Source of the DNA: Tabrizicola sp.
GTDB taxonomy: Bacteria > Pseudomonadota > Alphaproteobacteria > Rhodobacterales > Rhodobacteraceae
NCBI GenBank assembly: GCA_025458105.1
Contig: JALOTD010000052.1
Span: forward strand, 1 to 64,000
Direction of reading: 5' to 3'
DNA length: 64,000 bases
Shown: piece after piece, positions 52,523 through 61,529 of the stretch
How positions within the stretch are numbered: position 1 is the first letter of the stretch
Layout: each line of letters begins with the position of its first letter
The notes under the pieces: model-generated
The model's database searches: none
Told to the model about the DNA's origin: nothing
Seen by the model: the letters and a program-made list of their open reading frames with translations, nothing else
Position numbers and translations under genes: made by a program

Positions 52523-53773
52523 GTGCGCTATTCCGGATTTCGGGTGATTGCCGAGGCGTTGACGGGCCACAAGGGTTGGAAGCCGGTCTGGAGAGACCCC
52601 GCCCCCCAGCCAGACTATGACTATATCATCATCGGTGGCGGCGGTCATGGACTGGCAACGGCCTACTACCTTGCCAAGGAATTCGGTCAGGCCCGGATTG
52701 CGGTACTGGAGAAGGGCTACCTTGGCGGCGGCAACGTAGGCCGCAACACCACGATCATCCGGTCGAACTACCTTCTGGACGGGAACGAGCCGTTCTATGA
52801 GTTCAGCCTGAAGCTTTGGGAGGGGCTGGAGCAGGACTTCAACTACAATGCGATGGTCAGCCAGCGCGGGATCATCAACCTGATCCACACTGACGCGCAG
52901 CGCGATGCGGCCACCCGGCGCGGCAATGCGATGATCCTGCACGGCGCGGATGCGGAACTTCTGACGCGCGAGCAGGTGCGGGCGATGTATCCGTGGCTGA
53001 ACTTCGACAACGCCCGCTTTCCAATCAAGGGAGCGCTGATGCAGCGCCGGGGCGGCACGGTGCGGCATGATGCGGTCGCCTGGGGCTATGCGCGCGGGGC
53101 GGACATGCGGGGCGTGGATCTGATCCAGAACTGCGAAGTCACGGGGATGCGGATCGAAGGTGGGCGCATTCGGGGGGTCGAGACCTCGCGCGGCTACATC
53201 GGCGCGAAGAAGGTCGGGGTGGCAGTCGCGGGCTCGTCGTCCAAGGTCATGGCCCATGCCGGAATGCGGCTGCCGATTGAATCCCATGTGCTGCAGGCTT
53301 TTGTGTCCGAAGGTTTGAAGCCGCTGATCGATGGGGTCATGACCTTCGGCGCGGGCCACTTCTATGTCTCGCAATCCGACAAGGGGGGCCTTGTGTTTGG
53401 CGGCGACATCGACGGCTACAATTCCTACGCCCAACGGGGCAATCTGCCGGTGATCGAGGACGTGGCCGAAGGGGGCATGGCACTGATGCCGGCGATTGGC
53501 CGGGTGAGGCTGCTCAGGACCTGGGGCGGGATCATGGACATGTCGATGGACGGGTCCCCCATCATCGACAAGACGCCGGTCGAAGGGCTCTATTTCAACG
53601 GCGGCTGGTGTTACGGAGGGTTCAAGGCGACCCCCGCCAGCGGCTGGTGCTTTGCGCATCTGTTGGCGAATGATCGTTCACATGAGACCGCGAAGGCCTA
53701 TCGGTTCGACCGGTTCCTGAAGGGCCTGATGATCGACGAAAAGGGTCAGGGCGCGACCCCGAACCTGCATTGA
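52523..53773 (+). CDS. mgdA: sarcosine oxidase beta-like subunit (N-methylglutamate dehydrogenase MgdA)
   Basis: A 416-residue FAD-binding subunit with the order of genes soxB-D-A-G. The FAD motif YIIIGGGGHGLATAYYLAKE is near residues 34-53, and GNVGRNTTIIRSNYL near 71-85 surrounds the covalent flavin region of SoxB proteins. FNGGWCYGGFKATPASG is near the end. GTG 52523 follows a perfect AGGAGG site. Context (mgsA and mgsB, XRE-cupin regulator, permease) favours N-methylglutamate dehydrogenase over true sarcosine oxidase; the two are homologous. Confidence 0.85.
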   Translation: MRYSGFRVIAEALTGHKGWKPVWRDPAPQPDYDYIIIGGGGHGLATAYYLAKEFGQARIAVLEKGYLGGGNVGRNTTIIRSNYLLDGNEPFYEFSLKLWEGLEQDFNYNAMVSQRGIINLIHTDAQRDAATRRGNAMILHGADAELLTREQVRAMYPWLNFDNARFPIKGALMQRRGGTVRHDAVAWGYARGADMRGVDLIQNCEVTGMRIEGGRIRGVETSRGYIGAKKVGVAVAGSSSKVMAHAGMRLPIESHVLQAFVSEGLKPLIDGVMTFGAGHFYVSQSDKGGLVFGGDIDGYNSYAQRGNLPVIEDVAEGGMALMPAIGRVRLLRTWGGIMDMSMDGSPIIDKTPVEGLYFNGGWCYGGFKATPASGWCFAHLLANDRSHETAKAYRFDRFLKGLMIDEKGQGATPNLH

Positions 53774-53786
53774 AGGGCATTCACGA

Positions 53787-54071
53787 ATGATCATTCACCA
53801 TCCGATCCTCGGCCCCCGCGATGCGCAGGAATTCGTCTATCTCGGCGATGCCAGCTTGATCAATCGGCCCGATGGCATGACTGCCGGGGTGGAGGCGTTC
53901 CACGACTACGCCTACAACCGTGACAACCCGGCGGGGGACCATCGGGAGCTTTGGTATCACGAACAGGGCGACCGATCGTGGCTGGTCGTGACGCGGAACA
54001 CGGTCACGCATGAGATCATAAAAGTGGAACTCGCGCGGGATGTCGCAAGGGCACAGGGACGATCGAAATGA
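53787..54071 (+). CDS. mgdB: sarcosine oxidase delta-like subunit (MgdB) without zinc cysteines
   Basis: A 94-residue small subunit. It aligns with SoxD around HHPILGPRD (usual HCPxCGPR) and HRELWYHEQGDRSWLVVTRNT (usual WxHxxGCR). In well-studied SoxD, three cysteines and a histidine bind zinc; here the Cys positions are I/H, L and D. The zinc site is therefore absent, perhaps typical of this Mgd-type branch. It overlaps mgdC by ATGA. Confidence 0.8.
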   Translation: MIIHHPILGPRDAQEFVYLGDASLINRPDGMTAGVEAFHDYAYNRDNPAGDHRELWYHEQGDRSWLVVTRNTVTHEIIKVELARDVARAQGRSK

Positions 54072-56881
54072 GCCAGTCGCATCGGATTGAAGGCGGGCAG
54101 ATCGACCGGTCAAAGACCCTGCGATTTACCTTCGACGGGCTGCCCTACCTCGGGCATCCGGGGGATACTCTCGCCTCGGCCTTGTTGGCGAACGGCGTGC
54201 GGCTGATGGGGCGCAGCTTCAAGTATCACCGCCCGCGCGGGCCGCTTTCAGCGGGGTCGGAGGAGCCGAACGCCTTGGTTGAACTGCGCAGCGGCGGGCG
54301 GCAAGAGCCGAACACCCGGGCGACGGTGGCGGAGCTTTTTGACGGGCTCGAGGCAAACAGCCAGAACCGCTGGCCGTCCTTGCGGTTTGATGCCTTGGCG
54401 ATCAACGACCGGCTGAACGCCTTCTTCGCGGCGGGGTTCTATTACAAGACGTTCATGTGGCCCAAGTCCTTTTGGGAAAAGCTTTATGAGCCGATGATCC
54501 GTCGCGCGGCCGGGCTGGGTTCGGTCAGCCGCGAGGAGGACCCGGACAGCTATGACAAGGGTTTTCTGCACTGCGATCTACTGGTCATCGGGGCCGGGCC
54601 TTCGGGGTTGATGGCCGCCCTGACGGCAGGGCGCGCAGGCAAGCGGGTGATCCTGGCGGATGAGGATTTCCGCATGGGTGGGCGGCTGAACGCCGAGACC
54701 TTTGCGGTTGCCGGTACTTCTGGCGCCGACTGGGCCAGTGCAGTGGTGGCTGAACTTTCGACACTGCCGAGGGTGCGGCTGCTGGCACGGACAACGGTGC
54801 TGGGGGCCTTTGACCACGGCATCTATTCGGCGGTGGAGCGGGTATCTGACCATCTGCCGGTGCCTGCGGCGGGCAAACCGCGGCAGGTGCTGTGGCGCAT
54901 CTATTCCGACCGTGCAATCCTGTGCGGCGGCGCGACCGAGCGGCCGATTGCTTTCGAGAACAACGACCGACCGGGGATCATGCTGGCAGCGGCGCTGCGC
55001 GCCTATGCCAACCGCTGGGGGGTCAAGGCCGGAGAGCGGATAGCGGTTTTCACCAACAACGACGACGGGCTTCGGACGGCGTCTGACCTGAAGGCGAAAG
55101 GAGTCGAGGTTGTGGCCGTCATCGACTCGCGCGATGGGGAGGAGGTCATCGACACACACGGTCGGCTGGGTCTGAAGACGATCATCACGCGAGACCGGAA
55201 GGGTCGGACACGGGAAATCCGGGTTGACGCATTGGGGGTGTCGGGTGGATGGAATCCGAATGTGAACATCCATTCGCATCATCGGTCGCGGCCAGTCTGG
55301 GATGCGTCGATTGCGGCTTTCGTACCGGGGGCGGAGGGGCCTCCGGGCCTAATGGTCGCGGGAGCGGCGGCGGGAGTGCTTTCGACCCACGGGGCGTTGC
55401 GGACCGGACGGGATGCGGCGATCAGCGCTTTGGGCCTGACGGGAGCTATGGACCTGCCGGAGGCGGAGGACGCGCCGATCAGCGTCAGCGCATTGTGGCA
55501 TGTGGCGCATGGCAAGGGCCGTGCCTGGATCGACCAGCAGAACGATGTGACCGTGAAGGACATCAAGCTGGCCCAGCAGGAGAACTTTACGTCCGTCGAG
55601 CATATGAAACGCTATACCACGCTGGGAATGGCGACGGATCAGGGCAAGACCGGCAACGTCATCGGCCTTGCGATCATGGCGGAACTCACCGGGCGTTCCA
55701 TCCCTGAGACGGGGACGACGATCTATCGCCCGCCCTATACTCCGGTCGCCTTGGGTGCGCTGGCGGGTCGGTCACGGGGAAAGGAATTCAAGCCGTACCG
55801 GTTGACGCCTTCACATCACTGGGCGGCGGAGCAGGGGGCGACCTTTGTCGAGGTCGGCAACTGGTTGCGGACGCAGTGGGTGCCGAAGGCCGGTGAGACG
55901 GAGTGGCGGCAGTCGGTGGACCGCGAGGTTCTGGCGACCCGGAAATCGGTGGGGATCTGCGATGTCACCACCTTGGGCAAGATCGACATTCAGGGCACGG
56001 ATGCGGGGGCATTCCTGGACCGCGTCTATGCCAACACGTTCAGCACCCTGCCCGTGGGCAGGTGCCGCTATGGCCTGATGCTGCGCGAGGATGGGATCGT
56101 CTTTGACGACGGCACCACTGCCCGGATGGGTGAGCATGAGTATGTGATGACCACGACCACGGCCAACGCGGTCACGGTCTTCCGGCATCTAGAGTTCTGC
56201 CGCCAGTGCCTGTGGCCGGACATGGACGTGCAACTGATCAGCACGACCGAGGCCTGGGCGCAGTTTTCGGTCGCGGGGCCGAATGCGCGGCGGTTGTTGG
56301 AAAAGGTGGTCGATCAGGACATCAGCGATGCGGCCTTTCCCTATATGGGGGCCGGGAACATCACCGTTGGCGGCCTTCGGGCTCGGCTGTTCCGGATCAG
56401 CTTTTCGGGCGAGTTGGCTTATGAAATCGCTGTCCCGGTGATGCGGATCGAGAAGGGCCATGTCGCGGGGGGCGAGTTGAACGGTCAGTCCACCGCACTG
56501 AACATGGGGCTGGGCAGGATGGTGTCGAAGAAGAAAGACTCCATCGGCATGGTCCTTAGCCAGCGTGAGGGGCTTACAGACGCGGGTGGTTACAGGTTGG
56601 TGGGGGTTCGGCCGGTGGACCCCAAGGCCAAGTTGACGGCGGGAAGCCACTTTCTGGAGAAGGGCGCGGCTGCAGTGGCGGCGAATGATGGGGGGTGGCT
56701 GACATCAAAGGTGTATTCCCCGCACATCGGCAGCGACATTGCGCTAGGGTATCTGAAAGGCGGCGACAGCAAGATCGGCACACGGATGCGGGCGGTGAAT
56801 CTGCTGATTGGGCAAGACACCGAGGTGGAGATCGTCAGCCCGCATTTCCTTGATCCGGAAGGAGAGCGGCTTCGTGGCTAG
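54068..56881 (+). CDS. mgdC: sarcosine oxidase alpha-like subunit (MgdC), internally shortened
   Basis: A 937-residue protein. It has an N-terminal 2Fe-2S-like/SoxA domain (FTFDGLPYLGHPGDTLASAL), an NAD/FAD-binding domain with LVIGAGPSGLMAALTAGRAGK near 178-198, and a C-terminal aminomethyltransferase (GcvT-like) tetrahydrofolate domain from about 610. At 56437 the sequence GELAYEIAVP is joined directly to VMRIEKGHVAGGELNG. Homologues have about 29 residues between them, ending in PYGTEALG. The loss is in frame but removes part of the folate-binding domain. Otherwise motifs are intact. Confidence 0.83.
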   Translation: MSQSHRIEGGQIDRSKTLRFTFDGLPYLGHPGDTLASALLANGVRLMGRSFKYHRPRGPLSAGSEEPNALVELRSGGRQEPNTRATVAELFDGLEANSQNRWPSLRFDALAINDRLNAFFAAGFYYKTFMWPKSFWEKLYEPMIRRAAGLGSVSREEDPDSYDKGFLHCDLLVIGAGPSGLMAALTAGRAGKRVILADEDFRMGGRLNAETFAVAGTSGADWASAVVAELSTLPRVRLLARTTVLGAFDHGIYSAVERVSDHLPVPAAGKPRQVLWRIYSDRAILCGGATERPIAFENNDRPGIMLAAALRAYANRWGVKAGERIAVFTNNDDGLRTASDLKAKGVEVVAVIDSRDGEEVIDTHGRLGLKTIITRDRKGRTREIRVDALGVSGGWNPNVNIHSHHRSRPVWDASIAAFVPGAEGPPGLMVAGAAAGVLSTHGALRTGRDAAISALGLTGAMDLPEAEDAPISVSALWHVAHGKGRAWIDQQNDVTVKDIKLAQQENFTSVEHMKRYTTLGMATDQGKTGNVIGLAIMAELTGRSIPETGTTIYRPPYTPVALGALAGRSRGKEFKPYRLTPSHHWAAEQGATFVEVGNWLRTQWVPKAGETEWRQSVDREVLATRKSVGICDVTTLGKIDIQGTDAGAFLDRVYANTFSTLPVGRCRYGLMLREDGIVFDDGTTARMGEHEYVMTTTTANAVTVFRHLEFCRQCLWPDMDVQLISTTEAWAQFSVAGPNARRLLEKVVDQDISDAAFPYMGAGNITVGGLRARLFRISFSGELAYEIAVPVMRIEKGHVAGGELNGQSTALNMGLGRMVSKKKDSIGMVLSQREGLTDAGGYRLVGVRPVDPKAKLTAGSHFLEKGAAAVAANDGGWLTSKVYSPHIGSDIALGYLKGGDSKIGTRMRAVNLLIGQDTEVEIVSPHFLDPEGERLRG

Positions 56882-57416
56882 TCTTATGGCAATGACCGCG
56901 CTTGGCGCCCGGGAGGCGGCGGTGGTGACCGTTGGGCCGCTGAGCATTGCCGAGCGGGTGGATGTGGCCGTCGCCTCGGTTGCGGTGCGGCGGGGGCGGG
57001 TGTTGGCGGCGGGGGTGATACCGCAGCCGGGGCCAAGCCGCTGGGAGGCGGGCAAGCCCTTCAGCGCCTTCTGGGTAACGCCGGATATGTGGTTCGTGGA
57101 AGCGGATTTCGCAGCGCATGAGCTGCTTGCAGACGGGCTGAAGGCGAGCTTTGGCGATGCGGCCAGTGTGACGGAGCAGACGGACGCTTGGGTGATCTTC
57201 GATCTTTCGGCGCCCGACCTTGCCCCGGTGTTCGAGCGGCTGTGCAACGTGGATTTTCAAGCTTTGCCAGAGGGATACGCAACCCGCACGGTGTTGGACC
57301 ATCTGGGGGTATACCTGATCAAGCACGGCTCTGGAGCGGCGCGTGTCTATGGCCCAAGGTCCAGTGCGCAAAGCCTGCTTCATGCCTTGAAGATCGCAGC
57401 CCGCTCGGCGTTTTAG
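56874..57416 (+). CDS. mgdD: sarcosine oxidase gamma-like subunit (MgdD)
   Basis: A 180-residue SoxG-type subunit from GTG 56874, which has a GGAGAGCGG ribosome site and overlaps the mgdC end by 8 bases; ATG 56886 is the alternative. Features are VTPDMWFVEADF near 64-75, TDAWVIFDLSAPDLAPVFERLC near 102-123 and ALPEGYATRTVLDHLGVYLIKHG. It completes the four-subunit oxidoreductase. It is convergent with the DUF4336 gene, overlapping by 4 bases. Confidence 0.82.
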   Translation: MASLMAMTALGAREAAVVTVGPLSIAERVDVAVASVAVRRGRVLAAGVIPQPGPSRWEAGKPFSAFWVTPDMWFVEADFAAHELLADGLKASFGDAASVTEQTDAWVIFDLSAPDLAPVFERLCNVDFQALPEGYATRTVLDHLGVYLIKHGSGAARVYGPRSSAQSLLHALKIAARSAF

Positions 57417-58126
57417 GGCCTTGACCAAGCGAAGGCTCGGGCGAGGTAGGCCCGGGCGTCGGATGTGATAGGCGTGCCATGCGCCATCACGACATTCTTC
57501 ACGGGCCAGCCCAGGACTGTGGCCATGGCTTGTCGCAACGCTTTCCGGTCGGTGAAGGCTAGGCGGAATTTTCGGGGCACGCGGGGTTCGGGCCCGGTCA
57601 TCCCGTCCAGCCGCGCGACAATTGACCGCCAGCCGGAGAACCAACCCGGCGGGAGGCCTTGCAGGAGGTCTGTGAACAGCGCAGTTCCGCTTTCGCGATG
57701 GAAAAAGACGGCCTCGTCAGCGATGCGATTGTGCAGGACGGTCTGGTCGATTTGGCCGGCCCAGTCGGGATGGGGCGTGTCGGTGATGTCGGCGTCAAAG
57801 GCCAGATCAGGGCGCCTGTCGCGCAGACCAGGTGCGGCGTGCATGATTGCGGCTGGGAAGGCCGCCTTCCACTGGCCGATGAAAAGATTGTGCAATTTGT
57901 TGGGCGCGATGAGATGGTGGACGGGACCGAGCCTGCCAACCGCAGCGCAGAGAGCCTCGCCTGGCGCGACGGGGGACAAGAGGACCAGTCCGCCCGCTGA
58001 AAGCTTGATGACGGCCATCCGTGTCGGGTATGCGAACCCGGCGGCGGCGTTTACCGTCGGGCCATCGGCAAGCCAGAGGTCGGGTGCGAAAGAGTGCAGC
58101 ATTTCCATGAACCAGAGTACGCGCAT
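57413..58126 (-). CDS. DUF4336 domain-containing protein
   Basis: A 237-residue protein that looks like a degenerate metallo-beta-lactamase fold. It includes LVLLSPVAPG near 48, HHLIAPNKLHNLFIGQWKAAFP near 70-91 and VVMAHGTPI near 217. It is typical of DUF4336, whose function is unknown. It is divergent from the XRE-cupin regulator with a 106-base gap that contains the candidate operator. Confidence 0.78.
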   Translation of the reverse strand: MRVLWFMEMLHSFAPDLWLADGPTVNAAAGFAYPTRMAVIKLSAGGLVLLSPVAPGEALCAAVGRLGPVHHLIAPNKLHNLFIGQWKAAFPAAIMHAAPGLRDRRPDLAFDADITDTPHPDWAGQIDQTVLHNRIADEAVFFHRESGTALFTDLLQGLPPGWFSGWRSIVARLDGMTGPEPRVPRKFRLAFTDRKALRQAMATVLGWPVKNVVMAHGTPITSDARAYLARAFAWSRP

Positions 58127-58183
58127 AGAGCCTAGCCCGGCCGATCGTGCCGCTCAACCGTGAGGCGCTTGCACCCGAGTGTG

Positions 58184-58205
58184 TTTCCCGGTAGTGAAAA
58201 TATGT
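58184..58205. promoter_or_regulatory. candidate operator, copy upstream of the XRE-cupin gene
   Basis: TTTCCCG, 4 bases, TGAAAATATGT. A matching element TTTCCCG, 5 bases, TGAAAAATGT lies at 62339-62360 between the permease operon and mgsA. Occurrence in front of the regulator and of its likely target suggests autoregulated control by the XRE-cupin protein. Confidence 0.45.
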
Positions 58206-58232
58206 AGCGATTGATGCCTTGGGGACGCCACC

Positions 58233-58892
58233 ATGTCCGATGATTCTTCCGCAGTCACCTTACCGCGCGGCAAGCCTGCCTTTGACCAGGATCCGCACCG
58301 CGTTCGAGAAATCAGCGAGAGAAACCTGGAAGCGGCAATTGGCCGCGAGGTGCGGAACTTTCGTCGTCAGCAGGGCATGACCGTCGCCGATCTGGCCAAT
58401 GTTACCGGCCTGTCGATCGGGATGTTGTCAAAGATCGAGAACGGCAATACCTCGCCCAGCCTGACGACCCTGCAAGTGCTGAGCCATGCGTTTTCCGTCC
58501 CGGTGACAGCCTTCTTCAAGAGTTATGAGGAACGCCGCGAGGCCCAGCATGTGCGGGCAGGAGAGCACATCGAGATCGAGCGTCGCGGCACGCGTGCCGG
58601 GCATCAGTACAACCTGCTGGGGCATATCGGCTCCAACAGCTCGGGCGTGGTGGTCGAACCTTACATCATCACCCTGACCACCGAGAGCGATACCTTCCCG
58701 GCCTTCCAGCATGAGGGGCTGGAGCTTCTGTACATGCTTGAGGGAGAGGTGGATTATCGCCACGGCGACACGGTCTATCCGCTGAAGCCGGGGGACAGCC
58801 TCTTCTTCGATGCGGATGCGCCACATGGACCAGAGGGCCTTGTGCGCTTGCCGGCGCGGTATCTGTCGGTGATCTGCTACCCGCAGGGCTGA
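58233..58892 (+). CDS. XRE family transcriptional regulator with cupin domain
   Basis: A 219-residue regulator. A helix-turn-helix near residues 33-90 (VRNFRRQQGMTVADLANVTG, SIGMLSKIENGNTSPSLTTL) is followed by a C-terminal cupin domain near 125-215 (HEGLELLYMLEGEVDYRHG, LKPGDSLFFDADAPHGPEG) that likely binds a small effector. Located between mgdABCD and the permease/mgs genes, it probably controls methylamine or N-methylglutamate metabolism. Confidence 0.87.
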   Translation: MSDDSSAVTLPRGKPAFDQDPHRVREISERNLEAAIGREVRNFRRQQGMTVADLANVTGLSIGMLSKIENGNTSPSLTTLQVLSHAFSVPVTAFFKSYEERREAQHVRAGEHIEIERRGTRAGHQYNLLGHIGSNSSGVVVEPYIITLTTESDTFPAFQHEGLELLYMLEGEVDYRHGDTVYPLKPGDSLFFDADAPHGPEGLVRLPARYLSVICYPQG

Positions 58893-58952
58893 TCGGGGCG
58901 CAAGAGTTTCTGAAGACTCCTGCCGGTTTCATCGACGGTACTTGGCCTTGGG

Positions 58953-59222
58953 CTAGGATTGCGCGTGCTCCCACACAGCGCGGCGGATACGGGCGGTCTT
59001 GTAGGCGTCGAGGATCGCCATGGCCCAGACGAACAGCCCTCCGGACACTTTGCCCACGAAGGACACGTCCGGTGCAGCGGTCTTCAGCGTAAAGGCCCCA
59101 AGGAGGACGGCGAAGCAGACGAAGATCAGCCCCCGTACGGGCTGGCGGTTCAGGACCTGGCCCATGCCGGGCAGGATGATCGCCACGGCAAGGACAAGGC
59201 GGGGGTTCAGCGGTGGTTTCAT
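58953..59222 (-). CDS. small membrane protein
   Basis: An 89-residue product with two to three hydrophobic segments (residues about 8-25, 30-47 and 58-72) and the motif GMGQVLNRQPVRGLIF, similar to TM2/DUF5683-type small membrane proteins. It overlaps the upstream gene by 4 bp. The function is unknown. Confidence 0.65.
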   Translation of the reverse strand: MKPPLNPRLVLAVAIILPGMGQVLNRQPVRGLIFVCFAVLLGAFTLKTAAPDVSFVGKVSGGLFVWAMAILDAYKTARIRRAVWEHAQS

Positions 59223-59878
59223 GGCTGATCCTTCAGGATGTCGGCGCGCAAGGCGGCAAGCCGGTCAAGCAACGGCGCAAGGCGGGCAGGGGGCAGGGGG
59301 GTCATCCCCATCTCGGCCTCGCGGAAGATGAGGAAGCGGCCACGGTCGGCCTCCTCGGCCAGGATCACGATGCGCAGGCCCTTCGGTGAGAGGACCAGCT
59401 CCTTGACCTGCGGGTCGTCGAAGAGATCGCCGATCAGATCGGCAGGTGGAACGTGGGTGGCGTCATCGGTGCGGATCGCGACATGGGCGGGCAGGCTGGG
59501 CGGGGTGGGCAAGGACTGCGGCAGGGTCGGGAAACGGCTGAAGGGTTCGTTGCCCGAGGGGCGGGCCATCAGGTTCAGCGTGGCCTTTAGCGGCAGGGGT
59601 TCGGGCAGGGTGATAAGGACCCAAAGCGCAGGGAGCTTGCGGAAGGTCAGGGTGTCGGGAATGGCCTGCAGGTCGTAGCTGATCCCGCCCCGCTTGCCTG
59701 TCATGCGGGGAAAGCCGGTCGGTTGCAGGCGCGTCTCACCGCCATCGAACAGGAGTTTCAGTGCTGAAAAATACCCGGCGCGGGCTGCGCTTCGGGCGCG
59801 GGTTTCGCGGACAAGGCGAAAGGTCAGCCAAAGGCCGAGGACGGCTAAAGCAAGGCCAAGGGGAAGAAGCGGGGACAT
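59219..59878 (-). CDS. membrane-anchored protein of unknown function
   Basis: A 219-residue protein with one N-terminal membrane helix (residues 4-22) and a soluble domain (ISYDLQAIPDTLTFRKLPALWVLI). No catalytic motif is seen. It is coupled to the 89-residue gene by an ATGA overlap and separated from the permease operon by a hairpin. Confidence 0.6.
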   Translation of the reverse strand: MSPLLPLGLALAVLGLWLTFRLVRETRARSAARAGYFSALKLLFDGGETRLQPTGFPRMTGKRGGISYDLQAIPDTLTFRKLPALWVLITLPEPLPLKATLNLMARPSGNEPFSRFPTLPQSLPTPPSLPAHVAIRTDDATHVPPADLIGDLFDDPQVKELVLSPKGLRIVILAEEADRGRFLIFREAEMGMTPLPPARLAPLLDRLAALRADILKDQP

Positions 59879-59885
59879 GGGAATT

Positions 59886-59909
59886 GGCCCGCCCCTGTCG
59901 GGACGGGCC
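59886..59909 (-). terminator. hairpin after the permease operon
   Basis: On the minus strand GGCCCGTCCC and GGGGCGGGCC pair at 9 of 10 positions around a 4-base loop, directly after the permease stop. There is no T-tract, so termination may need Rho. Confidence 0.4.
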
Positions 59910-59916
59910 TTCGACC

Positions 59917-61353
59917 TTAGTAGCCCTGCGGTTTCGGCCAGGGCATGGTGAACTGAGCGCCCCGGTTCACAAAGCGGTAGCGCCAGAAGTGGAACCAGAG
60001 CGACACGACGATGTAGAAGCCCACCATCGCCACCAGTTGTGTCCCGTAGCCGAGGAACACCGCGAAGAAAGTCACGCCGCAGAGCGTAAGAAGCGTGATC
60101 GCGGGCAGCGGGTGGAACGGATGCTCATACCCCCGCTTGATCGAGTTCAGCGGCCACTTGCGGCGGAACAGGATGATGTTCAGCGGCATGAAGGTATAGC
60201 CGAGAAGCCCGGAGAGGATCGAGAAGGTGATCACCTGATCCAGAGGCGCGCCAAGGGCGAAGATCAGCGCAATGGGGACCAGGAACACGATCGACCGGTA
60301 GGGCGTGCGGTAGCGCGGATGCACCGCGCCGAACCAGCCGGGCAGGTACTTGTCGCGGCCCATGGCGAACCAAGCGCGGGACGCGTCGTTGATGCAGCCG
60401 TTGGCCGAGGCGAGCGTGGCGAAGAGGGTGCCGAAGCCGAGAAGCCAGACAAGCGCCGTCGACCCCGACAGACGCGCCGTATCGAACAGGGGCGCCACCG
60501 AGCCGTTGACCCCGTCGCCCAGGAACTCCCACGGCAGGACGCCCGAGCAGACGTACCAGGTGAGCGTCGCGGCGATGAGAAGCGTCATGATCCCGGCCAG
60601 CGTGCCGAACGGCAGCGCGCGGGCGGGGGAGCGGACTTCCTCGGCGGCCTGGGTCGTGCCCTCGATGCCAAGGTAGTACCAGAGGCCGAAGTGCATGGCG
60701 GCAAGAACGCCGATCCAGCCGTAGGGCAGCTCGTGGCCCTCGAACAGCGCTGCATGCTCCATGATGCCGCCGCCGAGGATGCCGGAGGTGGACAGGAACA
60801 GGACGATGATCGCAAGGAAGGCGATTGCGGTGATGACGAGGTTGAAGGTCAGCGTCGCCAGCACGCCCCGGTAGTTCAGCCAGGCCAGGAACATGATGAC
60901 CAGGATGATGAAGGGCCGCTGGTCTAGCGCGTCGGCATGTCCGCTCATCGTCGCCACGACCGAGAAGAGGTAGCCCGCCGTGATCGCGTTGGCGGCTTCC
61001 AGCATCGTGTAGGCGAAGACGAGGTAGAGGCCGACGTTGAAGGCCATCAGCGGGCCGATGATGTGCTTGGCCTGGGTGTACTGGCCCCCGGCCGAGGCGA
61101 CGGTCGAGGTGACCTCGGAGTCGATCATCGCGACACAGGTGTAGAGGATGCCCGCGAACCAGCAGGCGATCAGGGCCGCGTAGGCGCCGCCTTTGCCGAC
61201 GGCGAAGTTCCAGCCCATGTATTCGCCGACGAGAACGATGCCGACGCCAAGCGCCCAGACATGCGCCGGGCCGAGGACCCGCAGGAGGCCGACCTTGGTG
61301 CCATGCGGCCCCATGCCGTCCATCGTGGGTGAGGTGATGTCGACCTGGGTCAT
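59917..61353 (-). CDS. APC family amino acid permease
   Basis: A 478-residue transporter with about 12 membrane segments. The first helix region has the APC-type glycine-rich break (GVGIVLVGEYMGWNFAVGKGG), and YYLGIEGTTQAAEEVRSPAR matches the conserved loop before helix 7. It resembles ethanolamine/amino-acid permeases. In this cluster it probably imports methylated amines or amino acids linked to the N-methylglutamate pathway. It overlaps the upstream 57-residue membrane protein by 4 bp. Confidence 0.85.
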   Translation of the reverse strand: MTQVDITSPTMDGMGPHGTKVGLLRVLGPAHVWALGVGIVLVGEYMGWNFAVGKGGAYAALIACWFAGILYTCVAMIDSEVTSTVASAGGQYTQAKHIIGPLMAFNVGLYLVFAYTMLEAANAITAGYLFSVVATMSGHADALDQRPFIILVIMFLAWLNYRGVLATLTFNLVITAIAFLAIIVLFLSTSGILGGGIMEHAALFEGHELPYGWIGVLAAMHFGLWYYLGIEGTTQAAEEVRSPARALPFGTLAGIMTLLIAATLTWYVCSGVLPWEFLGDGVNGSVAPLFDTARLSGSTALVWLLGFGTLFATLASANGCINDASRAWFAMGRDKYLPGWFGAVHPRYRTPYRSIVFLVPIALIFALGAPLDQVITFSILSGLLGYTFMPLNIILFRRKWPLNSIKRGYEHPFHPLPAITLLTLCGVTFFAVFLGYGTQLVAMVGFYIVVSLWFHFWRYRFVNRGAQFTMPWPKPQGY

Positions 61354-61523
61354 GATTTCACCTTGTGCTCTTCGGCCATCGCTTCAAGCTCGCCTTCGCG
61401 CGAGGAGGTCAGGACGTCTTCCGAATAGGTCGAGTCGGTTTTCAGCCAGTCGACCAGCATGTGCAGGCCGAACAGGGCCGACAGCGCCCACGCGCCGTAT
61501 TCCAGCCAGTTCCAGAGATCCAT
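61350..61523 (-). CDS. 57-residue membrane protein (below ORF-track cutoff)
   Basis: ATG 61523 to TGA 61350 encodes MDLWNWLEYGAWALSALFGL, a single membrane helix, then a polar tail rich in Glu and Ser ending EEHKVKS. The stop overlaps the permease start by ATGA, which supports real translation. It lies 6 bases after the preceding small gene. It is missing from the ORF track because of length. Confidence 0.75.
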   Translation of the reverse strand: MDLWNWLEYGAWALSALFGLHMLVDWLKTDSTYSEDVLTSSREGELEAMAEEHKVKS

Positions 61524-61529
61524 GGCGGC

